A stretch of 64,000 nt of DNA, from positions 50,579,139 to 50,643,138 of the forward strand of contig OX377204.1 in assembly GCA_947396885.1 (NCBI GenBank). The letters are read 5' to 3'. Positions 1 to 10,035 of the stretch are shown piece after piece (the first letter of the stretch is position 1; every line of letters starts with the position of its first letter). The notes beneath the pieces were generated by a model. It was given only the letters and a program-made list of their open reading frames with translations. It was not told the DNA's origin and did not search any database. This DNA is from Heligmosomoides polygyrus polygyrus. Lineage: Eukaryota; Nematoda; Chromadorea; Rhabditida; Heligmosomidae. The translations under genes and the position numbers were made by a program.

Positions 1-1073
1 AGGACAAAGCACGACGTTAACCAGTCCCTGTTTGAGGTGCGCCATCCATTCTTTCTACCTCTGTGGGATACCGTAGAGGTCATTTGAGCGTGGGTTTGCC
101 CTATAGAATGAATTGCGGTTGCCGCCGATGTAGAGGTCAGTGCTTTATCCTTCCCACACAAATCAGGTACCAATTCACAACCCAGCAGGTATGGAAAACT
201 TGACTGCCCGTGGTAGGACTGTAATCAAGAACTCCTATTCTGGAGCATGCAATAGCCATCCTCCTCCGACTTCCCTACCATGTGTTCCCCCATACGTTTA
301 AATTGCACCTTGTACGAATCAGTTAAACCACTATCAATTCAAGCTGCACCTTTCTTCTCTACTTTACTCCTAAAGAATGCCACAAAAATATCTTCTTTTA
401 TAATTTCAAGTCAAAAATCCGACTATCATGAGTGTCCAAAAATGTGATCATACTCTTTCAATCGCCACACAATTCCTTTCGGTCTGCTACAAAAATGCTG
501 TTGGGGTACAATTCAAAGTGTGGGAATGCTTAGACCTTTAGGTGTGTCATATCATAGAAATGTGCCATGCGTACACTCAGTAGGGGATGCTTGTTGGATT
601 ATTTGTGCAAGAGTTGGCCAGCGATCAAATTATTTTTTTGTTTTTGGATAGAATGGTTTTTGTTGATTTATTCGGAGTTGTTGCGGTTGTTTCTACAAAG
701 TCATAGTTTTATATGCAAGCCAATGGCTAGTAGAATGATGAACATTTTTGATCGTCCAAGCAGTGTAAGCTTTTTATTCGGGCACCCTGTATAGGCGCCT
801 TTTAAGATAGTGTTTTTGAACAAGCGGTTTTGGTCATCCAAAAACTTGTCCAGCTTGATTTGAAAGGTGTTGTTTGATTTTAATGGCTTCCATCTTAATT
901 AGAAAAGTGTCCAGCTCGAGCTGAAAATGTCCCAACAAAACGAAGCTTCGATTAGATTCAACATAATGGAAAAAACAAGGAAATTAAATGCATTATAAGT
1001 CAGGCACCTCTTACGATTTAGGGTTTACGATTTACGATTTACGAAATTTCGGATTTCATTTACGCACACCCCT
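1..1073. other. Unassigned AT-rich flank
   Basis: I see no gene, RNA gene or clear repeat here. Short open frames have no recognisable composition. Around 1009-1045 there are a few copies of a TTTACGA-like word; it is not the nematode telomere repeat. Confidence 0.5.
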
Positions 1074-1290
1074 GGTGTGTGACCAGTAGAGGCGAATGCG
1101 GCACACTACACAAATGTCGCCGACCGGTATCCTAGTTTACAATGAGACACAAACGGCAGAAAGTCACTGGTAAGAGAGAGGCACTCATTTCGGTTGTTCA
1201 TTAATGGATTTCCTTTTAAAATCCAGAACACCTGTAACGCTTTCCTTGCCGAGATTTCATCTGGGCTAAGGCTGCTCTTTGTGCAAAGTA
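1074..1290 (-). pseudogene. Penelope-like element, 3' coding fragment
   Basis: The minus strand of this segment matches the end of the Penelope-like element (PLE) at about 20560-20765, in opposite orientation. Read on the minus strand it gives the conserved PLE C-terminus (EISARKAL, then FWILKGNPLMNNRNECLS), followed by the 3' untranslated stretch. Only the end of the element is present, so it encodes no enzyme. The right boundary is uncertain; the BEL element was inserted about 70 bp beyond it. Confidence 0.75.
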
Positions 1291-1360
1291 CGACAGGCTT
1301 CTACAATCACTTCATGAGAGGCCTCGCAATGTTGAGAGTAGCTCAGCAAACGGCCATCGC

Positions 1361-1365
1361 AATGA
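1361..1365. repeat. Left target-site duplication of the BEL element
   Basis: The five bases AATGA lie directly before the 5' LTR and recur directly after the 3' LTR at 11693-11697. BEL/Pao integrases typically make 5-bp duplications, so this marks a single clean insertion. Confidence 0.9.
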
Positions 1366-1766
1366 TATATCGACTCCTGAAGTCCTAGACATCCTTTCCG
1401 ACTACTGTAGTGCTCAACACCCTATGAGTCAGGCTGTAGCTGTTCCTTAGACCAATCGATAGGGGTTTCCTATGTCCTCTGCTTATTCATCGGAGTGCGC
1501 GGTGCCCTTCCACAATAACTTCTTTGTGCATCGGCACATCGGCAGCTGGGCACCGCCTCTCCGCACTCGGAGAGAACCTCTGGCGGACTGTCCGCCGTCT
1601 CACCATTTCCTGTCCGTTTAAGGGCTCATCGCCCATATCCTCTCCTCCACATTTGTTTATAATGCCAATACACATGTAAATGTATTAAATAAAGTTTAAT
1701 TACCCAAGTTTGAGGTTCTGATCTACACCAAGACCCGCGTGGCAATACAATTGGCGAGCCTCTACA
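1366..1766 (+). repeat. 5' LTR of BEL element
   Basis: This matches 11292-11692 except at three bases. It begins TATATCGACTCC and ends CTCTACA. An AATAAA polyadenylation signal lies in ATTAAATAAAG near 1684-1694, so U3, R and U5 all fall within the 401 bp. The exact transcription start cannot be read from the sequence. Confidence 0.95.
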
Positions 1767-1767
1767 T

Positions 1768-1780
1768 TGGTGCATCGGCC
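1768..1780 (+). other. Primer-binding site, tRNA-Gly type
   Basis: One base after the 5' LTR comes TGGTGCATCGGCC. This is the complement of the CCA tail plus ten acceptor-stem bases of a eukaryotic tRNA-Gly(GCC) 3' end. The match stops after these 13 bases. The position directly beyond the LTR is where minus-strand DNA synthesis is primed in LTR retroelements. Confidence 0.7.
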
Positions 1781-1795
1781 AAATCAGGATCAACT

Positions 1796-1801
1796 GTGAG
1801 T
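1796..1801 (+). promoter_or_regulatory. Candidate 5' splice donor in the BEL leader
   Basis: The leader between the primer site and the gag start carries GTGAGT, a strong donor core. With the acceptor at 10021-10022 it would join a short leader to the accessory frame and remove gag-pol-env, as for subgenomic retroviral messages. The splice itself is inferred. Confidence 0.4.
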
Positions 1802-1936
1802 CTACTACTTGTTCATCAGTTTCGCATGCTCCGTCTCGTTCTTCGCACTTCCGCACACCAGGACTAACTAGGATTTCGTGCATTCGTATCAGGATCCCTA
1901 GACGTTCTCACATCACCAGGACGAGAAACAATCAGG

Positions 1937-4900
1937 ATGGCAGCGCGACTAAGTGGAAAACAGGCATGGCTCACGCGAATGGGAACCGCGGTCGAGGAAA
2001 CGCTCCAGAAATACAAGGACCTCTCCTCATCGCTCGTTTCAGGATCCAGCTCTTCGGAAGAGCGAGATCAAGCTCTACTGCACCGGATGCAACAAGCACG
2101 TCAGGAGCTTGAAACGAGAACTTCCCACCTGTCGACAGCACTCGACGGCTTCACGAACGCAGTCGATGATATGCCAGAGCCGATAGCACAGGATCAACAG
2201 GTCAAAGTCGAGCAGAACATCGCAGCAGCTCAGAGTCTGCTCGAAAAAGCACAGGACCGATTGATCGAGCTCTCCTTACAGCTGGATCAGATTTCCGCTA
2301 AAGGAGTAATCAATACAGAACAGATGGAGGTCAGCAGCCCAAACTTGGCACCGATGCCTATCCCCAAGTTCCGCGGACAGCTGTGGGATTGGGACCACTT
2401 CTGGGGGATATTCGACGCAGTCATCCACCAGCGACGTATCAGCAAAATCGAAAAGCTGACCTACTTGCTGGAGGCGCTCTCCGGTCCAGCAAAGGACGTC
2501 ATGAAAGACCTGCAAATCACTGCAGACAGCTACGACGTCGCGATAGCGCTCCTCAGGAGGAAATACGACAATCAGGATGCAGTCGTTGTTCAATTGCTGC
2601 AACAAATTCAGGACGTTCAGCCCAAGAGCAACAGGCTCTCGGATCAGAATCAAGCATTCGACAGAATTTTCTCCCTCGTATCTCAACTGGATCAGAAAGG
2701 AGAAAATACGGAGACGGAGCATATGAGGCGGACGATCCTAATGAAGTTCACCGATAAGATCCAGCGATCTATGCTCAAGAAGAAGTCGGCTATGCTTGCG
2801 GAGGAATGGACTACCGAACGACTACTTCTCGAACTTCGTGAGTTCTTCAACATGGAAAATCAAATCGAGCACCTCCGTGGAACTCTGGAAGAAGTCAAAA
2901 AAGAACCAGCTGGCTACCAGCCGACTGCAAGGAAACCTAAATTGGCGCGCACCGAAAATACCACCGTTCGAGCCGAAATTGCAACGAGATTTCCTTGCTT
3001 CTACTGCAAGAAGGACGACCATTCCCCACGATTTTGTCAGGAGTTTCCCACCGTTGAGCAACGATCAGACCTGATCAGGCAGCGCAACCTTTGCCGTAAC
3101 TGCGGATCAGGAGACCACAGAGTTAAAGACTGTCCTCGCGGAGCATGCCGACAGTGCAACGAAAAAGGTCACCATACCTCGATCTGTCGGAAATCATCCA
3201 AACCCCAGTCACAGCAGCCGAGACAAGCCAAGAACGTCCATCAAAGAGCCGCACCTGAAACCCACGCGTCCAACAGAAGAACTGTCAATCAGAACTTCGC
3301 AGCAATGGTACCGGAGCCGAGCTCGACGTCTTGCAGAATCGGCAACAACGTCATCCTACGCACGCCAGAGCCTACTAAGTCGTCGGAACGACCCGTAGAG
3401 CTGCTCGTAGGACAAGCACGAGTCTGGAACAACAGCACGCAAGAATTCGAAGATGTCCACATGATTCTTGACACTGGTGCGGACCAGTCGTTCATTACTA
3501 ACGACTACGCACAGCACCTAGGACTCGAGAGATTAGGACAGCTGCAATTAACGATCCACACGTTTGGCAATAGCGCGCCGACGGAACAGCTCTGCGAGAC
3601 GACTACGATCGAGATTGAGGACCGTCAAGGCCAGAGACACACGTTCGAGCTGGCGAAAATCGACTTCATCAATGGAGATGTCAAACGGACGACCCTCCAC
3701 GAGCAAGACTGCCAGTACCTTGCAAGCAATCACATTCAGCTGTCCATCTCACCGCAGATACGAACGCTGAAAACACTAATTCTGCTCGGATGCGGCGATC
3801 TCTTCAGACTGTTCGATACAGGACTTGGAGCTCAGCATAGCCTTCCATCAGGACTTAAACTGTTGCATTCAAGGATTGGTTACCTGATAACGGGAAGAAA
3901 CGGCTTTGCTCCCAAAAACTCGAACGCGCAGCTTCACACGCTGCAATCGCATACTAGCGACGACGAGGAACGAGCACAGTGGGATCACTACTGGGCCTTG
4001 GAATCCTCGGGAGTCGATGAGTACACAGGACCCCAAGCGCAGGAGATTCGGAATCTCAACGACAAAGTCTGGGAGCAATTTCGAGCAACGGTCGAACGAC
4101 ATGAGGACGGCTACCATGTACGTCTACCATGGAAAGACGACGCGAGAGACCTCCCCGACAACCGTGCGATTGCATACAACCGGCTGAAAAGCGTGCAGAC
4201 GAAGTTCAGGAACCAGCCGGACATACTGCAGCAGTACGACAGTACCTTCCAGGAGCAACTTTCGAAAGGAATAATAGAGGAGGTCGACGAACGCGCGGAA
4301 CCAGACGGTCCCATCGTTCACTACCTGGCACATCAGGCAGTGCTCACGCCACACAAAGACACGACGAAGCTCAGAGTGGTCTTTGATGGCTCCGCACATT
4401 TCCGAAACGCGCCGTGCCTCAACGATAAGCTCCACCAAGGACCAGTTATACTGCCGTCTCTGATAGGCATGCTCATCCGTTTTCGTGTCGGGAACATCGC
4501 CATCATAAGCGATGTCGAAAAGGCATTTCTACAAGTCCACCTGCAGAAACGCGATCGAGATGCCACACGTTGCCTCTGGATGCGAGATATCTCCAAGCCG
4601 TTCGACGCAAAGAACATCGTGACCTACCGATTCACTCGCGTGACGTTTGGACTGAACTGCTCGCCGTTCCTGCTAGGTGCAACGATCGCAGAACACTTAG
4701 CGAACACCGAAGACAGGGAAATAGCAGACCGCATAAAGGACAACGTCTACGTGGACAATCTGCTCATGACAGCTAGCACACCAGAGGAAGCAAGGCTGCT
4801 ATGCGACAAAGCCAGACAAGTATTCGCTGAGATCAACATGAATCTACGCGAATTTCGGACGAACTCAAATGACGTCAATCAGGGTCTACAAGCCGATATG

Positions 4901-7900
4901 GTAAGCAAGTCAACACAACCAAAAGTGTTAGGACTCAAATGGGACTCTGAGGAAGACACGATCAACATCGAATGCAGTTACCCGAGCAAGAGTGTGATCT
5001 CAAAGCGGAGTGTTTCGGAGCAAGTCGCCTCCGTATACGATCCCCTAGGATGGATGACACCGCTCACACTGTCAGCAAAGCTCTTTCTACAGAGCCTATG
5101 GAAACACGACTACAAATGGGATCAAGAACTTTCGATGGAGCACCAGCGCGAATGGAACCGAATCGTAGCACAGACAACAGGATTCGTGCGGCGCATTACC
5201 AGGAAAGTCAGCGACGGGACAAGGACAACACCAGCTCACTTGGTGGCATTTGCAGACGCAAGCAAACAAGCGATGGCAGCCTGCGTCTACCTAGTCCACA
5301 TGTCACGGTCCACCCTACTCGTCGCAAAATCGAAGCTTCCATCTATAAAGGACAATCCAACGATCCCGAAGCTCGAGATGAATGCGCTAACGATGGCAGC
5401 CCGTCTCGTCAGCACGACGCTGAGACTCATAAAGCAGCAACTTTCGGTTCGGTCTGTCACTCTGTACTCCGACTCCGAGATTTCCCTCGCGTGGCTAGCT
5501 TCCCCAAGCCTCGACCGAAACGCCGGCGTACTGGTTCGCAATCGGTACAACGAAATTCGAACCATCTGTGACGACATGGAGCAAGAAGGAGTCTCCGTCA
5601 CATTCGGACATGTGAGAACGGACATCAACGCAGCAGACTGCGCCACTCGAGGACTCTCAAAGGAGGAGTTCGAGGAGCATCCGTGGTGGAATGGACCACT
5701 GTTTCTGTCCAACGGCAAACCTCCAGAAAGGTGGCCGGCGCATTCGAAGCTGCCAAGCACAAGGACAACGGATCAGGATGGCTCACTGGAGGTTCATCAG
5801 AATGCCGCCAGGGCCACTGCAAATGCCCCGGCCCAACAATCTGTTCAGGATCTCCTAGAGTGGAAGCGTTACAAATCGGTCGCGCAGGCCACAGCTGTGT
5901 TCTCGTACGTCTTGCGATGGATAGCTAAGGTCGTAAAGCGAGTCAATCCGGATCTAAAGGAGTCCATCTGCGACAGAATTCCAGAACTGAGAACTCAATG
6001 CGAAGACGAATTTCCAAGCGTCGCGGAACGGCAAAACGCACTGCGACTACTTCTTCGCAATCATCAGCGTCTCTATGTTGAGGGAAAGTTTCAACCTCAA
6101 AGAGACCGCCTGACACCAGTAAAGGATTCAGAAGGAATAATTCGCTGCAAGGGACGACTGCAGAACTCAGACTTACCTGAGAACAGCAAGCATCCCATTT
6201 TGCTAGGAGCGCAATCCGCACTGGCAACACTCGTCATACGCGATGCGCACACCCATCTGCACTTGGGAACAGCTCACACGATAGCTCAAGTACGGACCAA
6301 CTACTGGATTCCACAGTTAAGAAGACAGGTCCAGAAGGTTATCAGGAAATGTATCCCATGCCAGAGGTTGAATAATTTGCCGTATCGGTATCCGGCTCTA
6401 TCAGACCTCCCATCACGAAGAGTGACTAGAAGTAGGCCGTTCCAACATGTGGGAATCGACTACTTTGGACCGATCAGCATCAAATCTGATGGAGAAGCCG
6501 GTAAAGCCTACGGTATTATACTCACATGTACGACCACCAGGCTCATTCACCTGGAGTGCGCCCCGGACATGTCAACAGCGCAACTGCTTCAAGCCCTCAG
6601 GAGATTCTTTGCTAGGAGGGGAGTACCAGAGACGATCACATCTGATAACGCGCCCTACTTCCTTCTAGCAGACCAGATTCTTCAAGATGCGGCGTCTTCA
6701 ACTTCGCTAAACGCGACAATGGCAGCAACGATGGCCACCAAAGGGATCGCATGGCAGATGATCACTCCTTACGCTCCGTGGCAGGGAGCTTTCTATGAGA
6801 GGCTGATCAAAACCATAAAGCAGTCCTTGTACAAGACCATCGGAAGATCAATTCTGACAATGGATGATCTCACCACGCTGCTAATCGAGATTGAAGGAAC
6901 TCTAAACACTCGCCCGTTGACCTATCAAGAACAGCATTGGAGCGATCAGCCAGTACTTCGGCCTATCGACTTCATTCAGCGCGATATGATCATCACATAT
7001 CCAATGGAAGGGCTCCAAATTTCGGACGATGATCCAAACTACCATCCGTCAGAGGAAATGCTCCAGCTACGAACGAGGCGCCAGACAGAAGAAGCTCTAC
7101 GAAGTTCCTACCGCTTCACCGAGCGATTCTGGAACATTTGGAGCGAGCAATATCTTACCGCTCTCAGAGAACAACATACACGCTACCTTTGCAACAACCA
7201 CGGTACGCCAAAGGTCCCTACACCAGGCACAGTTGTTCTCATCATGGATCCAAATCTTCCGCGGAACACATGGAAGATGGGTCGCATTACCAAGGTCAAC
7301 GCAAATAAGGAAGGTGTGATACGAGAAGTGGAGCTCATCCTACCGAGCAAGCGTATCACACGACGCCCTATCAACCTCCTCGTTCCGTTAGAACTCAAAG
7401 AGGAGAACGAAAATGAGGACACGATGGCATCGTCACCTCGCCGAGACAACGATGCTGACAGCGGGATACGTAATGTTTCTGAAGTCCAGCCACCCTGTTC
7501 CGAGGGAGACCAAGAAGTTCAGCTTCAGGAACAACAGCAGGAGCAAATCGACGCGAGCCAGGACGTGCCCCCCGGAACGTCAACGAGATACGACCTTCGG
7601 CGGCGACCACGCGTGGACTATGGACAGTTACATCACGGCACCTTGATGTCGGTCGTATGCCTACTGGCCCTCACGAATTCCGTATTCGCACAAACCGCCA
7701 AACACGAAAGGAACATTAGCACGCCTACGAGCAGTGGAAATCTCCAGTGTGCACCCGAAGGCATCAGGATTTTCGCGACAAAAATTGCGAAGTACGAACT
7801 CTGCTCGGAAGGATTCTGCGTGGTTCGCGAGAAGCCCCCGACCGAGGAGACAATTCGATTTCCACCGGAGATTACCTTTCAAGAGCATCAGGTGCAATGG

Positions 7901-9895
7901 AAGACCTTTGATGGCGAAGGAGTAACGACGACGGAAACGAGATGCCCTGCAGTTCCCTTCTGCTCTCAGGTCGACTGCTGGTTTTGCACGGCGAATATCT
8001 TCAACCCGGAGTGTCGACCTCGAGCAGCGATTATCGCTTTAGCAGTGATCATCTACGCGATCACAGCTCTTCTCTACACACTGTGCTACATCCCCGTCGT
8101 GATTGGACGCCCTTGCCGTGTCCTGCTCACCGTATGCTTCCACTTTCTGCGAGTCGTGTGGGCGATAGTGAAATATCTTCGTCGGACGCTAACCAGACGA
8201 CAGAATCGTCGCCTGCATCGTTCTGCATCACGCCTAGGATTCGTTCCACTCGTGATCAGTGGACTGCCAGCAGTCCTCTGCTGCCAGGACGTCGACATCT
8301 TCGAGCACAAAACCACCGTTTGTTCGACGTCAAAAAGCAATCGTCAAGTCTGCAAGGTCGACATCACTGAAGTCATCAAAATCAACTCATTCAGCAAGGA
8401 AGCCTGTTTCCGACTCCAGAATCAGGGCAGCGTACTTAAGGAAATCAGGGTCAAATGGAATGAGCTCAGACTTCTATGCGACAAGCACACCACCATGTTC
8501 ACAAGGAACACGGTCCTGAGGGTGCTGGATTCGAAGCGATGTCCACACGCCGGAAGCTGCGACGACGATAAATGTGCAGGCGTGAATACCACAGCGAAGA
8601 TTCCAGAACTTCATCAAGCCAACCAGTTTCCGGGAGTCACTTTCTGTGTCGAAAGTTGTGGAGGACCAGGATGCGGTTGCTTCTACATGAGCAGCGGATG
8701 CCTGTTCTACCGTATCTACGCTCAACCGCTCAGTGACGATGTTCTCGAGATCTTTCGGTGCCCACGCTGGAAGGAAGAAGTGCTTGTCGAGCTCACAGTA
8801 AGGGATGGAGGCAAGCTTTCGAAGAACGTCACCACAGCACTCGTCCCAACCATTCCACAAGAGATGCACGGAATGCGATTCAAGATGAGTGTACTCACCG
8901 TGCCTCCTATACCAGCACTTCAAACGTCATTCATCAGCGATGGGAAAAACATTGCGCTATGGACCGACCAACAGCTACCGGCCCTGCAATGCCCATCTCA
9001 TGAGGACGCGAAACTGTTGCAGTGCGACGTGCATCCGAACTGCAAATGTCAGCCTGCGGAACTGACAGTCAACTGCGTATGCGTACAGCAGAATTTGACT
9101 GCGGACTTCCACAGTGAACTAAGGAATCGCCTCCCAGTGCGACGTCCATGGATCACGTTCGAAGAAGACCTAGTGGGAACGGAGAACGTTTCCGTTAGGG
9201 CTATAGTGCCCAGTCTCGCGACGGCCGAACTCCTAATGACAGTCAACGAGGAGATTGATTCCACCGTCAAACAGATCACCGATTCGGTCTGTAAGGTCAG
9301 CAACGCAGAAATCAATGGATGCTATCACTGCCCCCAGGGAGCAGTAGCTCAAATTACGTGCATGAGCCAAGACGACGATACCTTGGCCACCATAGCATGC
9401 GAGGACTACACCTTCTCCGTGCCATGCACGACACAAGGAGTGAAATCTTCAATTCGCTTCAACTTTCAGCAGGCACATGTTCACCTAGCCTGCACATCAT
9501 CATGCGGTTACACGAAGAACCCCTTCGAACTGAACGGAGTTCTGCATTGGACAAGGACAGTCTATGGGACAGCAGAGAAGATTATCGCAGGAGAAAGCAA
9601 CATCTACAACGAGATGGTGTTGCCGGATCTCTCCCATATCTCCTCAGTCCTCCTATCGTGGTACAAATTTGTAATAGCTCTTACGATACTGCTCCTCATC
9701 GCAATTGCCACAGGATACCTTTTCCTATGGAGCTGCGGAATCAGAGGTTCAACATGGTGTTTCAAGCTTATCTGTCAACTGATTACACGGACAATCATGA
9801 AATGCGCACTCACTCTTCTAAAGGTAGCAGTCTCACCATGTGTCCACTCCCTCCGCTCGTATCGCAGGCGCCAGCACGCCTACAAGGACCTGTAG
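1937..9895 (+). CDS. BEL/Pao Gag-Pol-Env polyprotein
   Basis: One 2652-codon frame has no internal stop. In order: a gag region with heptad-like helices (residues about 1-340); three CCHC zinc knuckles (354-417); an aspartic protease with DTGA (about 511-514); a reverse transcriptase whose catalytic motif reads YVDN (about 938-941) rather than YVDD; RNase H (FADAS near 1104, YSDSE near 1176); an H2C2 integrase zinc finger (about 1437-1476) and D,D-35-E core (IDYFG near 1506, SDNAP near 1568, YERL near 1620); and a basic C-terminal integrase domain (about 1760-1830). From Met1904 a signal peptide opens an envelope-like part. It has a membrane anchor near 2035-2060, a second signal-like stretch near 2105, a Cys-rich segment resembling phlebovirus glycoprotein G2 (about 2233-2262), and a C-terminal membrane span (about 2574-2598). 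ATG 1937 is the first in-frame start after the leader. Processing into mature proteins is inferred from the family. Confidence 0.93.
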   Translation: MAARLSGKQAWLTRMGTAVEETLQKYKDLSSSLVSGSSSSEERDQALLHRMQQARQELETRTSHLSTALDGFTNAVDDMPEPIAQDQQVKVEQNIAAAQSLLEKAQDRLIELSLQLDQISAKGVINTEQMEVSSPNLAPMPIPKFRGQLWDWDHFWGIFDAVIHQRRISKIEKLTYLLEALSGPAKDVMKDLQITADSYDVAIALLRRKYDNQDAVVVQLLQQIQDVQPKSNRLSDQNQAFDRIFSLVSQLDQKGENTETEHMRRTILMKFTDKIQRSMLKKKSAMLAEEWTTERLLLELREFFNMENQIEHLRGTLEEVKKEPAGYQPTARKPKLARTENTTVRAEIATRFPCFYCKKDDHSPRFCQEFPTVEQRSDLIRQRNLCRNCGSGDHRVKDCPRGACRQCNEKGHHTSICRKSSKPQSQQPRQAKNVHQRAAPETHASNRRTVNQNFAAMVPEPSSTSCRIGNNVILRTPEPTKSSERPVELLVGQARVWNNSTQEFEDVHMILDTGADQSFITNDYAQHLGLERLGQLQLTIHTFGNSAPTEQLCETTTIEIEDRQGQRHTFELAKIDFINGDVKRTTLHEQDCQYLASNHIQLSISPQIRTLKTLILLGCGDLFRLFDTGLGAQHSLPSGLKLLHSRIGYLITGRNGFAPKNSNAQLHTLQSHTSDDEERAQWDHYWALESSGVDEYTGPQAQEIRNLNDKVWEQFRATVERHEDGYHVRLPWKDDARDLPDNRAIAYNRLKSVQTKFRNQPDILQQYDSTFQEQLSKGIIEEVDERAEPDGPIVHYLAHQAVLTPHKDTTKLRVVFDGSAHFRNAPCLNDKLHQGPVILPSLIGMLIRFRVGNIAIISDVEKAFLQVHLQKRDRDATRCLWMRDISKPFDAKNIVTYRFTRVTFGLNCSPFLLGATIAEHLANTEDREIADRIKDNVYVDNLLMTASTPEEARLLCDKARQVFAEINMNLREFRTNSNDVNQGLQADMVSKSTQPKVLGLKWDSEEDTINIECSYPSKSVISKRSVSEQVASVYDPLGWMTPLTLSAKLFLQSLWKHDYKWDQELSMEHQREWNRIVAQTTGFVRRITRKVSDGTRTTPAHLVAFADASKQAMAACVYLVHMSRSTLLVAKSKLPSIKDNPTIPKLEMNALTMAARLVSTTLRLIKQQLSVRSVTLYSDSEISLAWLASPSLDRNAGVLVRNRYNEIRTICDDMEQEGVSVTFGHVRTDINAADCATRGLSKEEFEEHPWWNGPLFLSNGKPPERWPAHSKLPSTRTTDQDGSLEVHQNAARATANAPAQQSVQDLLEWKRYKSVAQATAVFSYVLRWIAKVVKRVNPDLKESICDRIPELRTQCEDEFPSVAERQNALRLLLRNHQRLYVEGKFQPQRDRLTPVKDSEGIIRCKGRLQNSDLPENSKHPILLGAQSALATLVIRDAHTHLHLGTAHTIAQVRTNYWIPQLRRQVQKVIRKCIPCQRLNNLPYRYPALSDLPSRRVTRSRPFQHVGIDYFGPISIKSDGEAGKAYGIILTCTTTRLIHLECAPDMSTAQLLQALRRFFARRGVPETITSDNAPYFLLADQILQDAASSTSLNATMAATMATKGIAWQMITPYAPWQGAFYERLIKTIKQSLYKTIGRSILTMDDLTTLLIEIEGTLNTRPLTYQEQHWSDQPVLRPIDFIQRDMIITYPMEGLQISDDDPNYHPSEEMLQLRTRRQTEEALRSSYRFTERFWNIWSEQYLTALREQHTRYLCNNHGTPKVPTPGTVVLIMDPNLPRNTWKMGRITKVNANKEGVIREVELILPSKRITRRPINLLVPLELKEENENEDTMASSPRRDNDADSGIRNVSEVQPPCSEGDQEVQLQEQQQEQIDASQDVPPGTSTRYDLRRRPRVDYGQLHHGTLMSVVCLLALTNSVFAQTAKHERNISTPTSSGNLQCAPEGIRIFATKIAKYELCSEGFCVVREKPPTEETIRFPPEITFQEHQVQWKTFDGEGVTTTETRCPAVPFCSQVDCWFCTANIFNPECRPRAAIIALAVIIYAITALLYTLCYIPVVIGRPCRVLLTVCFHFLRVVWAIVKYLRRTLTRRQNRRLHRSASRLGFVPLVISGLPAVLCCQDVDIFEHKTTVCSTSKSNRQVCKVDITEVIKINSFSKEACFRLQNQGSVLKEIRVKWNELRLLCDKHTTMFTRNTVLRVLDSKRCPHAGSCDDDKCAGVNTTAKIPELHQANQFPGVTFCVESCGGPGCGCFYMSSGCLFYRIYAQPLSDDVLEIFRCPRWKEEVLVELTVRDGGKLSKNVTTALVPTIPQEMHGMRFKMSVLTVPPIPALQTSFISDGKNIALWTDQQLPALQCPSHEDAKLLQCDVHPNCKCQPAELTVNCVCVQQNLTADFHSELRNRLPVRRPWITFEEDLVGTENVSVRAIVPSLATAELLMTVNEEIDSTVKQITDSVCKVSNAEINGCYHCPQGAVAQITCMSQDDDTLATIACEDYTFSVPCTTQGVKSSIRFNFQQAHVHLACTSSCGYTKNPFELNGVLHWTRTVYGTAEKIIAGESNIYNEMVLPDLSHISSVLLSWYKFVIALTILLLIAIATGYLFLWSCGIRGSTWCFKLICQLITRTIMKCALTLLKVAVSPCVHSLRSYRRRQHAYKDL

Positions 9896-10003
9896 TTGCT
9901 CATCAGGAGCTACGATCTGTATATACATGTATTCACTCTGTGTCTTCAATATTCGCATGCTCTTCGCACCGTTATCTACGTAATCGCACTCAGGAACTCT
10001 TCA

Positions 10004-10022
10004 ATATCACTACCCTTTACAG
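10004..10022 (+). promoter_or_regulatory. Candidate 3' splice acceptor before accessory ORF
   Basis: A pyrimidine-rich run ending CCCTTTACAG sits 14 bases before the ATG at 10036. It has the form of a nematode acceptor. Paired with the donor at 1796 it would make the accessory frame the first cistron of a spliced message. RNA evidence would decide. Confidence 0.4.
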
Positions 10023-10035
10023 CACCTACTCCACA

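Noticed and set aside
1009..1045. Telomere-like TTTAGGG/TTTACGA words
   Set aside because: The nematode telomere repeat is TTAGGC, and only one TTTAGGG word is present.
1937..9895. Many shorter frames on both strands across the BEL polyprotein
   Set aside because: They are shadows of the 2652-codon frame and lack independent motifs.
9319..10035. N-terminal extension of the accessory BEL ORF into the envelope region
   Set aside because: The open stretch overlaps the envelope frame, has no conserved look and no suitable start. ATG 10036 follows a good acceptor.
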